Below are positions 47,771 to 59,422 of a stretch of 64,000 nt of DNA, piece after piece. The stretch is taken from positions 248,001 to 312,000 of the forward strand of contig JAGVSM010001251.1 in NCBI GenBank assembly GCA_022494885.1, given 5' to 3'. The stretch comes from Micrasema longulum (taxonomy: Eukaryota; Arthropoda; Insecta; Trichoptera; Brachycentridae). The notes beneath the pieces are model-generated. The model saw only the letters and a list, made by a program, of their open reading frames with translations, did not search any database and was not told the DNA's origin. Position numbers and translations under genes: made by a program. Every line of letters starts with the position of its first letter. Positions within the stretch are counted from its first letter, which is position 1.

Positions 47771-48330
47771 TAACATTTATTTATTTATTATTTATTTATT
47801 AACGGACATTGTCCATGTATACAATTTAAAAGGTTTTAATATTGCAATAGAGGAATAGTTTAAAACATTAAAAAAAAAAAAGAAGCATTGACAAACATAA
47901 GAGACATTGAGACAAGATCTGGACTATTTATTTAGTGCTCGTTTAAATCGTTGTAAACTTAAACCAAAAAAGTCCAGATCTTGTCTTGAGTTAACAATAC
48001 GACAAAGGCGGGTCATTGGAGAATTAAGGCCATAGTTTGTTCTATGCTGATCGATGAACAGTACTTCATTGTTTCTCAATCTACGAGTCGGAATATTGAA
48101 CTTTACCTGTCCCAGTAATGATGGAACATTGATTATACCATTTAGTATGCCGAACATATATATAGAGTCAATATTAGTTCTACGTTTTTGTAGACTAGAA
48201 ATATTTGAAACATTATATGAATCGGTATACATTTGTTCCACGGAACTTGAATAGGTGTTTATAAGAATAACTAAAATCGCCTGTTTTCTAAAAAATAATT
48301 TAAAAAAATTATAGAATATTTTAATTTCGA
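47770..48330 (-). pseudogene. Jockey-like LINE (family J) ORF2 C-terminus and 3' end
   Basis: The minus-strand ORF (coding part about 48290-47924) reads SLQKRRTNIDSIYMFGILNG, NVPSLLGQVKFNIPTRRLRN, RTNYGLNSPMTRLCR and DLDFFGLSLQRFKRAL before the stop. It matches the classic Jockey-clade ending (L..RR...d..flykllng.id.p.ll..i.f..P...lR ... TnYg.NspI.Rm ... vDlF...l..Fk). The hairpin arms 47910-47924 and 47972-47986 (15 bp, perfect) bracket the last codons and the stop. The tail (antisense GGACATTGTCCATG) ends in AAATAAATAAA-type repeats at about 47771-47800. The 5' truncation point abuts the SINE at 48331, and this part of the frame is intact. Confidence 0.88.
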
Positions 48331-48648
48331 TGGCCATTTTCAACGAGTTGTAAATAACTCACTATTAGAAAATGGGAGTCGAGTTGTATGTATGCAATGG
48401 ATTTGGATCAAACCTCAGACCTCTGATCCCGGTTCAAAATTATATACTTTTTAATTTCAGTACTTTTAATTTATTGAAAGCGTTACAATACTTATGATAA
48501 TTATTATAAAATTAGAATCAGGCCGTGGTCTCGCGGTTAGTGTTACGGACTCACGTATCAGAAGTCTGAAGTTCGAACCTCCCTCTATCCCAATTTGATT
48601 TCCATTTTCTAATAGTAAGTTATTTATATCTCAACTAAAATGGCCCTT
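48331..48648. mobile_element. Head-to-head pair of tRNA-derived SINEs (family C)
   Basis: The right copy (+, 48521-48648) starts GGCCGTGGTCTCGCGGTTAG (A box), has GAAGTTCGAACCTCC (B box), and ends CCATTTTCTAATAGTAAGTT...AAAATGGCC. The left copy (-, 48331-48440) shows the same tail in reverse (GGCCATTTTCAACGAGTTG...CTATTAGAAAATGG) and a B-box region ATCAGAGGTCTGAGGTTTGA, but lacks the A-box half. The roughly 48-bp outer similarity mimics terminal inverted repeats, so it could also be read as a tRNA-containing MITE. Both halves being tRNA-like favours two SINE copies. Confidence 0.7.
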
Positions 48649-48689
48649 AAATTTTTTTTAAAAGTCACAATAATTTATTTTTTTAATAT

Positions 48690-48856
48690 TTATTTTTCCA
48701 CTACAACAGGCCAGGAGGCCCAATTACAGTGATGAATTACATCACAGAATACCCAGGCTTGAGGAAAATTATATTACTTTTTCGTATTCTTACCGGGAAT
48801 CGAACCCGAAACCTTCCATCTGCGGGTCAAGCGTTTTAATTACTACACCATCAATA
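48690..48856 (-). mobile_element. tRNA-derived SINE (family A), copy 2
   Basis: Antisense CAACAGGCCAGGAGGCCCAA, the ACATCACAGAATACC block and ACCGGGAATCGAACCCGAAA (B box on the minus strand) match the copy at 6640-6827. AATATTT flanks both sides (48688 and 48852), a likely 7-bp target duplication. Confidence 0.82.
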
Positions 48857-49020
48857 TTTGAGAACATCATATAATGTGAATTTTTGTTTTATAAAACAAA
48901 AGAAAACAGTGACATTAGAATTTTTACGCAGAAACAAAATCGATAAATAATTGCGTCGATTTTCTTTATTTAAGATTCTGTTTAATTAAAAAAATAAGTT
49001 TATGCAAGAAGACGTATTTT

Positions 49021-49110
49021 TCACTTATTTGTTTATAAATTTGTATAAACCACTTTATTTTTTTTAAAATTACACTTCGACCGATTTCGAGGTTACTACC
49101 TCATCGTCCT
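49021..49110 (-). mobile_element. Penelope-like unit A, inverted half of a palindromic dimer
   Basis: The minus strand matches 49121-49212: GACGATGAGGTAGTAACCTC, GAAATCGGTCGAAGTGTAAT, then AATAAGTG. The junction has changed the core from CCTGACGA to CAGGACGA, so this half would not fold as a ribozyme. Confidence 0.75.
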
Positions 49111-49258
49111 GTTAGTTAAATTCCTGACGATGAGGTAGTAACCTCGAAACCGGTCGAAGTGTAATTATAAAAAAAAATTGAGTTGTTTATCCAAATTTAT
49201 AAAGAAATAGGTGTAAAATGTCATACCACAAAGTGAAAAATGTTTTTGATAACAATAC
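49111..49258 (+). mobile_element. Penelope-like unit A, copy 2
   Basis: It starts GTTAGTTAAATTCCTGACGA and ends GATAACAATA, exactly as in the copy at 22002-22147. It contains the intact hammerhead-like fold (49121-49158) and the conserved ATG (49218) that would encode MSYHKVKNVFDNN. Confidence 0.72.
49121..49158 (+). ncRNA. Hammerhead-ribozyme-like fold (unit A, copy 2, best preserved)
   Basis: Stem I is UUC (49121-49123) with GAA (49156-49158). The core is CUGACGA (49124-49130), followed by an extra U at 49131. Stem II is GAGGU (49132-49136) with ACCUC (49141-49145), then GAAA (49146-49149). Stem III is the self-complementary ACCGGU (49149-49154), and the cleavage residue C at 49155 gives a GUC triplet. 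Very short palindromic stem III helices are known in Penelope-associated hammerheads, which may act as dimers. The extra U deviates from the classical core. Confidence 0.6.
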
Positions 49259-49259
49259 T

Positions 49260-52200
49260 AGACGTATTTTTAATCAAATTCATGTTTTATATTTACAATT
49301 ATGAGCAGTTTACTTGTTTTATAATAGTATGGCCTCCAGGATACAAAAAATATTTTATTGAAAAAATATATATGCGTGGGTATATGGACATTATTGTTAA
49401 CCTACATAATATTATTGTATTATATCAGATAAATTACACCGGACGTGTAATATAGCCTCCTTAAATATTTATTTTGTCAAACTACTAGTGATTAAGATAA
49501 GGTATAATAGGAGAGATCCAGCAGTAGTTCCATTAACCTAATTGTGTGTTTGTATGTATCCGCTAGGATGTGTGTTGTATTTCCTCGCTGGTGTTGGGTG
49601 TTGGGTGCGCTTTACGCCACCGCCGCGCCGCCGCGCCGCGCCGCGCCGTGCCACCGCACCGCACCGCGCCGAGCCTACTAATGGTAGTGTGTCACCTCCA
49701 ATACAGTCCATGCGTCACTGAAACAGCCTGAGGCTATTGGAAATAGTCGCAAAAAACATTCCACCCTAGCAGACAATCCCGGTACGAGAGTAATTGGGTA
49801 CACTACCCTCCATACCACTTCGTTTATTTTGCATTTTGCTACTGATGTTTTTATATTTCTGTTTTAATGACGTCGTCACAAAGGCTTGTTATTTTTGGCG
49901 GACGGATTCCGAATGATCGACGCACGTTGTGTGCGTGCAAGTACCTATGTATTGCGTGGGTAGCTGCCCTATACCTACACAAACCCCCGAAACGACGGTC
50001 AAATTTTCCATCATTTGGGTGGTTGCCAATCGAAATGGGCTGTTTTCGCCTGTGTTTGTGCGGTATTGACTTTCTTGCGTGTTTTTTCCGGTGGATTATT
50101 TTTTTGGTCCTTAATTTGCGTTGACAATTTGTCACAAAACCTATCGATTCCAATTTATTTCACCCGTATATTGGCGTCCCATAAATTCCTTCATTAGCTT
50201 TTATGTTTACAACATCATTAGATGGGAATAAATGTTAGGCTTTTTGTATTTTGTTTTTCTATCGGATGTTTTGACAAAATTAATGTACGTTAGAGATCCT
50301 CATCATTCAGAAAAAACATAAAAATAAATGTCAGACCTTTGCATAAAACATGAAATAAAAAATCGAAGTTCGTCCCGTTTTACAAACATGTTTATCCTAC
50401 ACTCGTCAAAGCATCACTCTTTGATATTTTATTTTACCGTCGAACGGAACACCTTTCAAAACTAGATTAATGCATAGTCTCGTTCGTTAGGCGCTTTTTT
50501 CGTTTTTTTTCTTTCCGAGCCCTTTTCATTTGTTTTAAAGAAAAACTTTCTTTCAAAAGGAACTGAATATAATTGGCAATTTATTTTCTTCGTATCTTCT
50601 TCGCCTTTGTCAGCAGTTTTGAACCATTTGAGAGTAAAGAGGTAGACAAGGGAGAGGGTGGCAGTGATCGGCGTTGTTTTGAAACGATCAAAAGTAAACT
50701 GAACGAGATCGGGGACCTGTACACGGAATAAACTAACTCCAAACGAAATACCACTGCTGACTACTTACCCAACTATTTACTACGTTATTCGATCAATTAC
50801 ATAGTTCAAACGAATCGGCCAAGCATATTACATATCGCGTATCAGTATAACACCTTTAAGAGTTAATTTATTTCTACCGTTTCGCCGTGGAGTTTTACCT
50901 TATTGCCCTCCGAAAATATGTCTCAATATTTTCTTCTTTTGTATTATCTAGTGATCTTTTATCTCGGAGTTGGTTGAGAAACCAGTTCCATTCCTAGTTA
51001 TTTCTTCCCCTTTTCCGAAGAAACCTTTTCAATGAAACGAAGCGGACGTAAATAATGACTTCTTGTCTCACATTTTGTCAAAAGGCAAATAGACTTGTGC
51101 ATTTTGGCGTAAAACATAAATTGAAACAAGTATTCCTTGTATTGTTATTCAGACGAGCCATTAAAAACATCAGAGTACATATTTTGATTTGATAAAACAC
51201 TTTGTACGGCGTATGATGATGATTTACTCGTGCGAGGGGTTTTGATTTTTCGTTTATTCGTATTATTTGAACAAATAACATAATCCCTTATTTTCAACGT
51301 CATGTATACGAAGTTTTGGAAAGACAGCGTTTCTATTCATCGCTGCATTGGCAATAATACTTTAACGACCAATATTTTCCGAAGTACAGAGGAGACCCGA
51401 TAAATCTTTAAAGTGAAATTGGCTACTGCTGTTTTCAAGATTACTGTTCTTCCGAGCCTCGAGCTTATAACTGTAAGTAGTTTACTGAGAATATAACCAA
51501 TAATACTCTGACATATTATCGGCGTAGAGATAAGACCCCCTTGTTATTAAGAGTCGCTTTAGTTTCCGGTAAAATAAAACCTAGTATCGGAGGAAACCGG
51601 TGCGTGGTGGTCTTACATTCCCTTGCATAGTGAGGGAGGGATATCTTTACAGAGTGGTAAAGTGATGTACGGTATGAAAGCCCTCGTGAGCTTTAACGGC
51701 CGGTTTCGAAGCCTTTTGAATATTTTACGATGCATTAACTTTCAAATGTGTAACCTTAACAAGTTGGTTTCGTTTTTTTAAATGCTTTATCCCTTAAACA
51801 TTTAAATTAAAATCGATTCAATTGTAAAACGTTAATTATTTTATGCATCCATGGAAGATGAAAAAATTAGATAAATGACCTATAAATCATAGGTTTTCTA
51901 AATGTTTTTTATTTAAATAATTGTGAGTGGTAGGCAATAAGAGGGTTCTTTCAAAATAAAGTATTTACGGCATCAATAATTCAAGTTTTCTGCAAATTAA
52001 ATTAAGTATTTCAACGCGTATTTTATTTTTTTTCCACACAAACTTATGAATCTTAATTTGATTATATCAGTGAACGAAAATATGTCGGATCAAAAAAAAA
52101 ATCATCCCCGGATCCGTATAATTAAAACATTTGGATGCCTGTTTTATATTTATTTCTAGAGCTTTTCAATGTATACAAGTCTTTGTATCTAATAAGCGTT

Positions 52201-52525
52201 TTCTTTGTAAATCATATTTTATTTTAAATTATAAATATGCTGATTACCTTTATTACAGACTTATTTAAGTCAGGTGAAATCAAATTAAAAACAATATTTT
52301 GTATTAGCAATATTTTTGGTTGGTCCAAATGTTTGTAAATGAATACTTGATTTCACCCTCTAGGAAGTTATTAAGATCATACATTGAAACAGATCGTATT
52401 TGTTAGAAGGAACTATGAAAGTCTAGGCATTCTTTTTTAATTATTTTTTTGGGATATCAACAGTAATACATTGTAAAAACGAAAACACATAAAATAAAAC
52501 CAAAAATAAATATCGACAAAAATAC
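49260..52525. other. Intronic sequence, no gene seen
   Basis: It includes a GC-rich low-complexity tract (49617-49672) and a mixed-composition segment (49600-50150) with overlapping ORFs on both strands of up to 100 codons. I recognise no product. Confidence 0.4.
49617..49672. repeat. GC-rich simple repeat (CCGCG/CCGCACC)n
   Basis: An imperfect repeat of GCCGC and CCGCACC units in an AT-rich background. No ORF of note. Confidence 0.8.
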
Positions 52526-52529
52526 AAAG

Positions 52530-52888
52530 CTTATTTACAGAGCTTATGACCTGCCATCGGCTAGTTTAAGTGGTCACTTCACGAATTGTGTAACATTCAC
52601 CATTCTGTATTTATTAGTCTACAAATATTTGAACAAACTCAAAATTATGAAAAGACTTTTATTTAAAAAATATATTTTTAGGCGTTTTAGGTGAAATAAT
52701 TAAGTCAAATAAATATAACCTACATCAATGATGGTTGGTTTCAGCTCATAAGTTTCACAAAAATCAACAAATGGTAGAACCGAAGAAATATCGATATAAA
52801 AATAAAGGCAAAATAATGAATGTTACACAGTGTGTAAAATGGCCACTTAAACCAGCAAATTACTGGTCATAATCCCTGTAAATTCCTT
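52530..52888. mobile_element. Foldback/MITE-like element with about 60-bp inverted repeats
   Basis: The reverse complement of 52545-52602 reads GAATGTTACACAATTCGTG, CCACTTAAACTAGC, GGTCATAAGC and CTGTAAAT. The right arm 52813-52880 reads GAATGTTACACAGTGTGTA, CCACTTAAACCAGC, GGTCATAATC and CTGTAAAT. The interior is AT-rich with no ORF. Single termini with the same words lie at 5240-5300 and 35880-35935. Confidence 0.7.
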
Positions 52889-52889
52889 G

Positions 52890-55800
52890 GCGTTCATTTT
52901 TTCTTACCTAAAACGTTATCCACTTCTGTTGTAATATGTTAAACTTTTGTATGTTCATTCAAAATTATTTTTCATAACAAGTCAAATCCTTATTCCAAGT
53001 CAGTTTTGCATTTAGAAATTAGTTATTAAAATGTTATTGTTAATTTTTAAAAAAAATTAAAAACGCATAAAATTACCAAATAAAGCACGGCTGCCATTTT
53101 GAGGACAGAAGCCAAAGGGGCAGATAAAAGTAAAATGACAATCATAATAATATCGAAAAGTTTAGGTTGGTTCGTGGGTAGGTACTACGCACTTCCGGTG
53201 AGGAAGGAAGCCCTTATCGCTCGATGCAATACCATTCCTATCCGCCATTGGACCGACTTACATTCGGGACATACAATACCAGAAAATTCCCTACATTTTG
53301 AAGTCAACAGTTTTCCCTTTATTTTCTGCTGATATGGAATCTCTGTCCTCTCTCTGTTGCAATATTTGCTGGTATTTGTTGCTGTGTATACAATTATATT
53401 ATATTTTTATGATTTAAGTTTGATATTTAAAAAAAGATGGAAAACTTTTCAGATTATGAGTTACGGAAGTATTAGCATATATGAACTATACATATTGGTA
53501 ACCCAGCCTACGTTGAGGCCATCACAGTACTCACACAAATATAAAGCTTGTATACAGAATGTTACTTTTCTGTATAAATTATATTTTATTTTATTATTTT
53601 TGATTTTTTTCAACGTATTTTATATCCAATTTATGATATATTGGTAAGCGCGTTAAATTGCCGTGGATGAGACTAACGGGAAATAATTATTCAAAGTCAT
53701 TTTCACAGCAATGATTCACGTTAATACTGAAATATTTTATATTCTCCTATGAACAATAAATTTACTGTATTTTTAATAGTTTGTTTTTTAATGTGAAAAA
53801 TATTATGAAATTAACAGAGATTACTAAGACCTGAAGAGTTTGTAGTAGTGTAGTTTTTTCTAGTGACGCGTCGTAGTAAATGTATTAAAAAAATATATAT
53901 AATTGTTACAATTTTTCATGCTTTCAACGTTTGATCTTTTTCGTGCTCATTAATTACATTGATACAATTAAGACTTATTGCAACTGTAATATTATCTGCA
54001 ACTAAAATTTTTTACTAAAAATATGTTTAAACTATTATTTTGATAAGTATGAATGAAATATATTTAGTTGTTATTGATATTGTTTTAAATATTTATAAAT
54101 CAACACTAGTCTCCATTTTATCATTTATATTTTTTTTATCATAATTTTTTTTCTTTTTTTCTTGCTTCTTTTTCACAACTCTGTATTGTATTTCAAACAT
54201 TTGGAAGTATGAAAAACTCCTGCGCTTCCGATGATAAGAATTTTGTTTTTTTTCTTAAGTCAATCTTGGAGTAAATATAAATAGAGATCCGATGATGTAA
54301 GATGTTTATTGCATAATATATCATCGTTGGTATTGATTCTTGAGGATTTCATCGCAAAACTTTGACGAAACGTTTCACGTCTTTATTTCTTGCTTCTTTC
54401 TTGCTTCTTCCGAAAGTTCTACGATTCTTTGAAAAAACTGATTCTGTGACTCCAGGACCATGAGAAAATATGGCGGTGAAAAAGCTATGAAAAAAGAGAA
54501 ATAATAATTCCATAATAACCAAGGATATAAATTTAACATTTCGGCTGTTTCTTAGACATGTATTCTAAACGAGTTTAACTCAATTTGATGCTCACTAAAT
54601 ATTTGTGTATCGCATCTGTATAGCATAAACTGACTCGCTACGTTTTTTTAGATCAGACATTTTTTTTTTTAATCCGTAATATTAGATGTCTAGGACAGGG
54701 AGTGGAAGCGTACTATAAATCAACGCGAAATATTTTTTTCGTATAAAGATGGTACCAAAATTTGCCTATATTTAATCTGAAAAATTCTTCATAATTATGC
54801 ATATTATATTTTTTGAAAACGTATCACTTGCTTATCAATTTATGAATTATTTTATAATAATCGGTAAAATAAAACTCGGAGATTCATCGCAGCACACTAA
54901 TAGAGGATACATGTTTCCGCTCACGATTGCAATACGACTGAACCAATGGATCAACGCGTGATTTCAGTGTTTCTTTTCCACTCCATGACAGGAATTTTTG
55001 GTTTTAAAAATGCACTTTAATACAAAATTTATCCATGTATAAGTAAAAAATATGTTTAAAAACCCTTACTTCTGATCGTGGTTTTTTTTTAATTTCATAT
55101 ATTTATTTAATGCCAGAAAAATGCAAAAGGGTGACTTATTCCCCTAGATTTCGTTTTGCAGGATTTTTACTTAAGAGTAGCCTGTGAATAAAATCTTGAT
55201 GAATACAAAACAATACAGTTTGGATTTGAACGAATCATGTTAATTAGGCCTACGTGTTCAATAAACACACACTCGTACCCTTTGGAAATGTATATAGATT
55301 AAGCAAATGACTTTGTATGCGTGGCCTAAACTAAAGGTAATTTACCATTAGCTACCGCGATTTTTGTCATTGAATGATTTAAGGAATGTGCATTCTCCGT
55401 TCTCCCCACGTTTTGTTTATATTTTTTTAAATTTGTTGATTCTTTTACATTTTTAAAACCTGTCATATAACACGTTAAACTCACAGTCAAAAGGACAATT
55501 AAAGCAATAGAGTTTAATTAAATTAAATCATATGAAATTTTAAATCGGAAACGTAATCACAGAACTAATTAGTTAAAAACGCTTATACACAATTATTCGA
55601 TTTTAGTTTTTTTTTAATGTTTGTAGTATTACGCTGTCCTTATTTCTTTATGTTCAATAGACAGTTTTGCAGATTTTACAAGAGACTTTTTCGGTTTTTA
55701 AAGTCAAATAAGTAAAATAAGCCAAAAAAAGAGAGATTGGCACTCAAAAAATGCTGAAAATACAATTTTTTGATAGAAAAAAATATAATTCTTACGCGTA

Positions 55801-56350
55801 ATAAGATAATTATTGTATTGGCATTCATATCCCAATTTGCCTAAATTGGTATTTTGAACATGCAAGAACGAGGGCAGCGATAAGTAAAACCAATAGGAAA
55901 AGATCATCAATCTTTAAAACGGTTTCAAGTATGTGGAAGGAGATTTCAAATGTTGATATTTAACATGAATTGCGTAAATGTAGTGTAAATTTTAAATTAG
56001 GCTTTCGTGTCTCTTTGAAAAAATAATTCATCATTCTGTATTAATGCTAATTAAATAAATTTGAAATATATCAATAAGCTGGTTTTTAATTTTTTTTTCT
56101 TTTTGACAACCCCACAAGAAAAACTACACAAACACGTTTATTTAACCTAATCTCTTCCCTCGTTTGCACTATTTCGTGTTTTAATCAGTTATTCATAATA
56201 TTCCATCTGTATTATTTTCAACATGTGGTATGTAAAGTGATTCAGGAAACTGTTGAGAAACTGTAGGAAAACTCTCGTCTGAGTCATACTATTCATAACA
56301 AATAGTACGACTCAAAAAAACAAAAAAAATAAAAAAATATCATAAATATG
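52890..56350. other. AT-rich intronic sequence, no gene seen
   Basis: Chance ORFs only (for example 53357-53647, hydrophobic and T-rich). No element was recognised. Confidence 0.45.
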
Positions 56351-56494
56351 CCCAGATTATGTGCGAAAAATCATGTCCCGACCAGGCACGTGCGGTGAAT
56401 ATTATCAGTACTGATGTTGACAAAAAAAACATGTTTTTACATTTAGTGTGTGCGATAGTATATAGTAGATATCTTATTGAAATAAATATTGCAT

Positions 56495-56545
56495 ATAATA
56501 TCTTTTGTAAAGTGCGTTTGAGGTATTATACTTTGACAAAAATCA
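56495..56545 (+). repeat. Fragment related to the LINE 3' UTR at 38.4 kb
   Basis: TTGTAAAGTGCGTTTGAGGTATTATACTT-like text matches the region before and in the hairpin at 38435-38465; the second hairpin arm is lost. Confidence 0.45.
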
Positions 56546-57084
56546 TATGTAAATTTCCCATTACAATAATAATGAATATATTTATAAATTAATGGAGCAC
56601 AGGAGCAGACATGTCTAGCGGTGAAGCTGCAAACATTTGGACAGTACCTAAAACTCGACATGTTCTAAAGTTTTCGTTAAATTTCACACGCTATTTAAAA
56701 CTTTATGCTAAACGTTTCTAGAGTCGTTTTTTCTTTGCATTACTCAAGTTGGATGCTTCGATCTCTGAGAGTCTAGTAGAACAATACGACAACGTTATGA
56801 ACTTTAATGAGCGACGTCGGAAATTAGAATATTTGTTATAAGACTGGACTCAAAATGAAGAGTAGTATCCAGATTCCAGCGTATCAAACAATTACTATCA
56901 ACTGTCAAGGCCAGGGTACCTTGATATACAAAATACGCAAAAGTATTTATATATGCATACAGAAAATATTGTTTAAAATTGCGTGCGCTCGAACATTTTT
57001 TGCAATGATTTTTGAAAAATTTTCAGGTTTTTTTCCATATTTATAATCTTTAATAACAAATTATTATTACATTTTTAAACATTC

Positions 57085-57770
57085 GAGGGATGCACCGCAT
57101 CCACAGTATGTATCGACGGAACGCGCTTGGTCCTGATCTTGATCCACCTCTCAATAATAAAGGCAGAGTATCGAGAAAGTTGATAGCTTTATTTAAGTTT
57201 TTAAGTATTTACTTGGGATTTCATAAAACTGATGATGGAAGCATGCACAAAGAGCTCACAATACGCCTAGAAATTTCTGGAGCAACTTTCAACATGGTGC
57301 GTGTTATTTAGAACTTAAGTCTTAACTAAATTAAAACGAAATGCCAATTATTCAACTCTTTTATAATGCCCATAATCTTGGCACCTTACCAAAGCTCAAA
57401 ACACCAAACTTCTGAGTTTTGAGAGTAATTGCTTAAGGAGAGTATTAGGCATAAGGTGGTACGATTTCATAACTAACAAAAAAGTCTGTGAATGGACGAA
57501 GCAAAGCGTCTTAAGGATGCGGCGGTGGACTTGGCTTGAACACGTTATGTGCATACCTCGGGAGAATCTAAACCCAAGTTACCTTTTCCTTACACCTGTG
57601 AGCTCCTGCGGTCCTGGAGGACCATTGATGTCAATTTTTCGGTTTTATTCGGCAAAGGACGCGGGATTGACGTGGAAGGAGGCAAAAGTGCTGGCTGGTG
57701 ATAGGGTCTCTTGAAGGCATCTGGTGATATCAACATGCTCCATTTAGGACCGGAAGTGGAAAAAATATGT
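57085..57770 (+). pseudogene. LINE family F remnant, copy 3
   Basis: The 5' piece reads FKFLSIYLGFHKTDDGSMHK, then EISGATFNM (the 'FKYLGs.i..dG....ei..RI..A...F' block). After a gap the text CLRRVLGIRWYDFITN-like, EWTKQSVLRMRRWTWLEHVM and CIPRENLNP corresponds to 19625-19770 of the longest copy. The 3' part (GGACGCGGGATTGACGTGG, CATGCTCCATTTAGGACCGG) corresponds to its terminal region. Multiple stops and frameshifts. Confidence 0.8.
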
Positions 57771-57844
57771 AAAGTGTTCAGTTTTACTCTTCAGATGCAA
57801 CTTCAAGAACAATAAATATTGCAGTTAAGAACCAACTTAAAAAC

Positions 57845-57940
57845 CATTTTATTACGTCTAACCTGTCTGTAATTGAACTCAGGAACTCAAGGATGGAAGG
57901 CGCCAACCGCCACACTACGAGGCGGACTTTGTTCTGTCAA
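57845..57940 (-). mobile_element. tRNA-derived SINE head
   Basis: The minus strand reads CGCCTCGTAGTGTGGCGGTT (A box), then GGCGCCTTCCATCC and GAGTTCAATTAC (B box) with tRNA-like spacing. The family is not the same as A or B by eye. Confidence 0.55.
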
Positions 57941-57944
57941 AGCG

Positions 57945-59420
57945 ACAAAAAAACTACCAGAGTATAGTCATAGAGCCTTAAACACTCAAAACAAAAAAGT
58001 GATTAAACGATATAGGAAATCAAAACATTGTACCCAATTTCATTACAAATTTCCTGTTGTGTTGTCCTTATTAGGAAAGGTAAAAAAACGCCTTAATGTT
58101 GTTTGCTTGTAACTACCTACTTAATGTATCACATCACGTGACGCAATAATTTTCATTAAAATAAAATAAACATAATTTTAACAAACTAATAAAAATGTGA
58201 TCATGTGTACACTTTTGAAAATTATGCTGTTGAAAGGAATTGGCTACTTGATCAAGAGTATTTATTTAGTAGAGTACAAAACAGTTTCTTCTTAAATCAG
58301 TTGATGTACATAACATGTTTTGATGTTATATTATTTTTTAATTAATTACATACAAGTCTTGATGTTTTTACATTAACTTTTATTATGTAGATGTGAAGAT
58401 AAGTATTTTTGTGTAGGATTAATTTTATATAAGTAAGTCTGCACCAACAAGTCACAAAAAGAGGCTTCGTGGGATTTTCGAATTAATTCGTAATATTTAT
58501 TTTAAAGTACCACTATCTATTATGTCTGTACTCATATATATTTCAATAAAAAATAACATTTAATACTAATTTTATCATAAACTTGAATCAAACAAAGTAA
58601 TAAAACAAGATTATCCAAAAAAGTAGTTCGCAAAGCAAATTAAAATGAATTTGGTCCATATTGGAGAGAATTAGTGATGCTTGTGATATAAAAAGCGAAT
58701 GAATTCCTACGGATACACCTCACGGCTACATTACCCCGTACGCTCTAGTTCTCGGAAGGGACAAACATGCTTATTTATGGTGCACGTTACGGGGCTGCTT
58801 ATACACAGCCTTTATAACGATGCCGAAAATTCATTGTCTCTTATTTTGCTGACTCGTTTTAGGGTAGTTTTGTTTGATATTTTGCCTGAAAATGAGTTGA
58901 AAATGACAATAGAAAGATGTTTATCTCCCGAAAATCTCGCAAATTGTATTTTTAAAATATTCAAATACAGATTCAATTATCAAAGAGTGAACAATTATAT
59001 AACGATATTGTTTAAATTGCAAGGTTGCAAATATACTTTTGTATTTTACTAAAACAATTTGAAAGTGACTTCATTTTGATACTATAAAATTGTTAATACA
59101 TGATTTTAGTGATTTCAAGTATTTTAATCTACTAACGTACTGATATTAATAAATTTATAAATCCACCTCAACGTATATGTTGGCACTTTTGCCTACTATG
59201 TTTGATGTTCCGGGCTCAATTCTTGGCAAAATCGACAAAAAATATTCATTTCAAAAGTAGTTTTACACTGTAATATAAAAAATATTGATACGATTTTTTT
59301 TTTCTTAATCTTAAAAGTAACTTTCACTTTCACCAAAAAAATATCTTAGGTATGAGCAAAACTGATTGGAAGACAAATTTTTAATCATAGAAGCGTATTA
59401 ACAAAGATGAAATAATATTT
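57945..59420. other. AT-rich intronic sequence, no gene seen
   Basis: The 117-codon ORF at 58699-59052 is the longest here, but it has no recognisable domain. The rest is AT-rich. Confidence 0.4.
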
Positions 59421-59422
59421 AT

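Noticed and set aside
48521..48590. A genuine tRNA gene on the plus strand
   Set aside because: A and B boxes are present, but the 3' side does not close the acceptor stem and the sequence is half of an inverted SINE pair.
49851..50197. Overlapping ORFs of 60-100 codons on both strands
   Set aside because: No domain; mutual antisense overlap suggests composition only.
58699..59052. 117-codon plus-strand ORF
   Set aside because: No domain or family resemblance, and composition like the surrounding intron.
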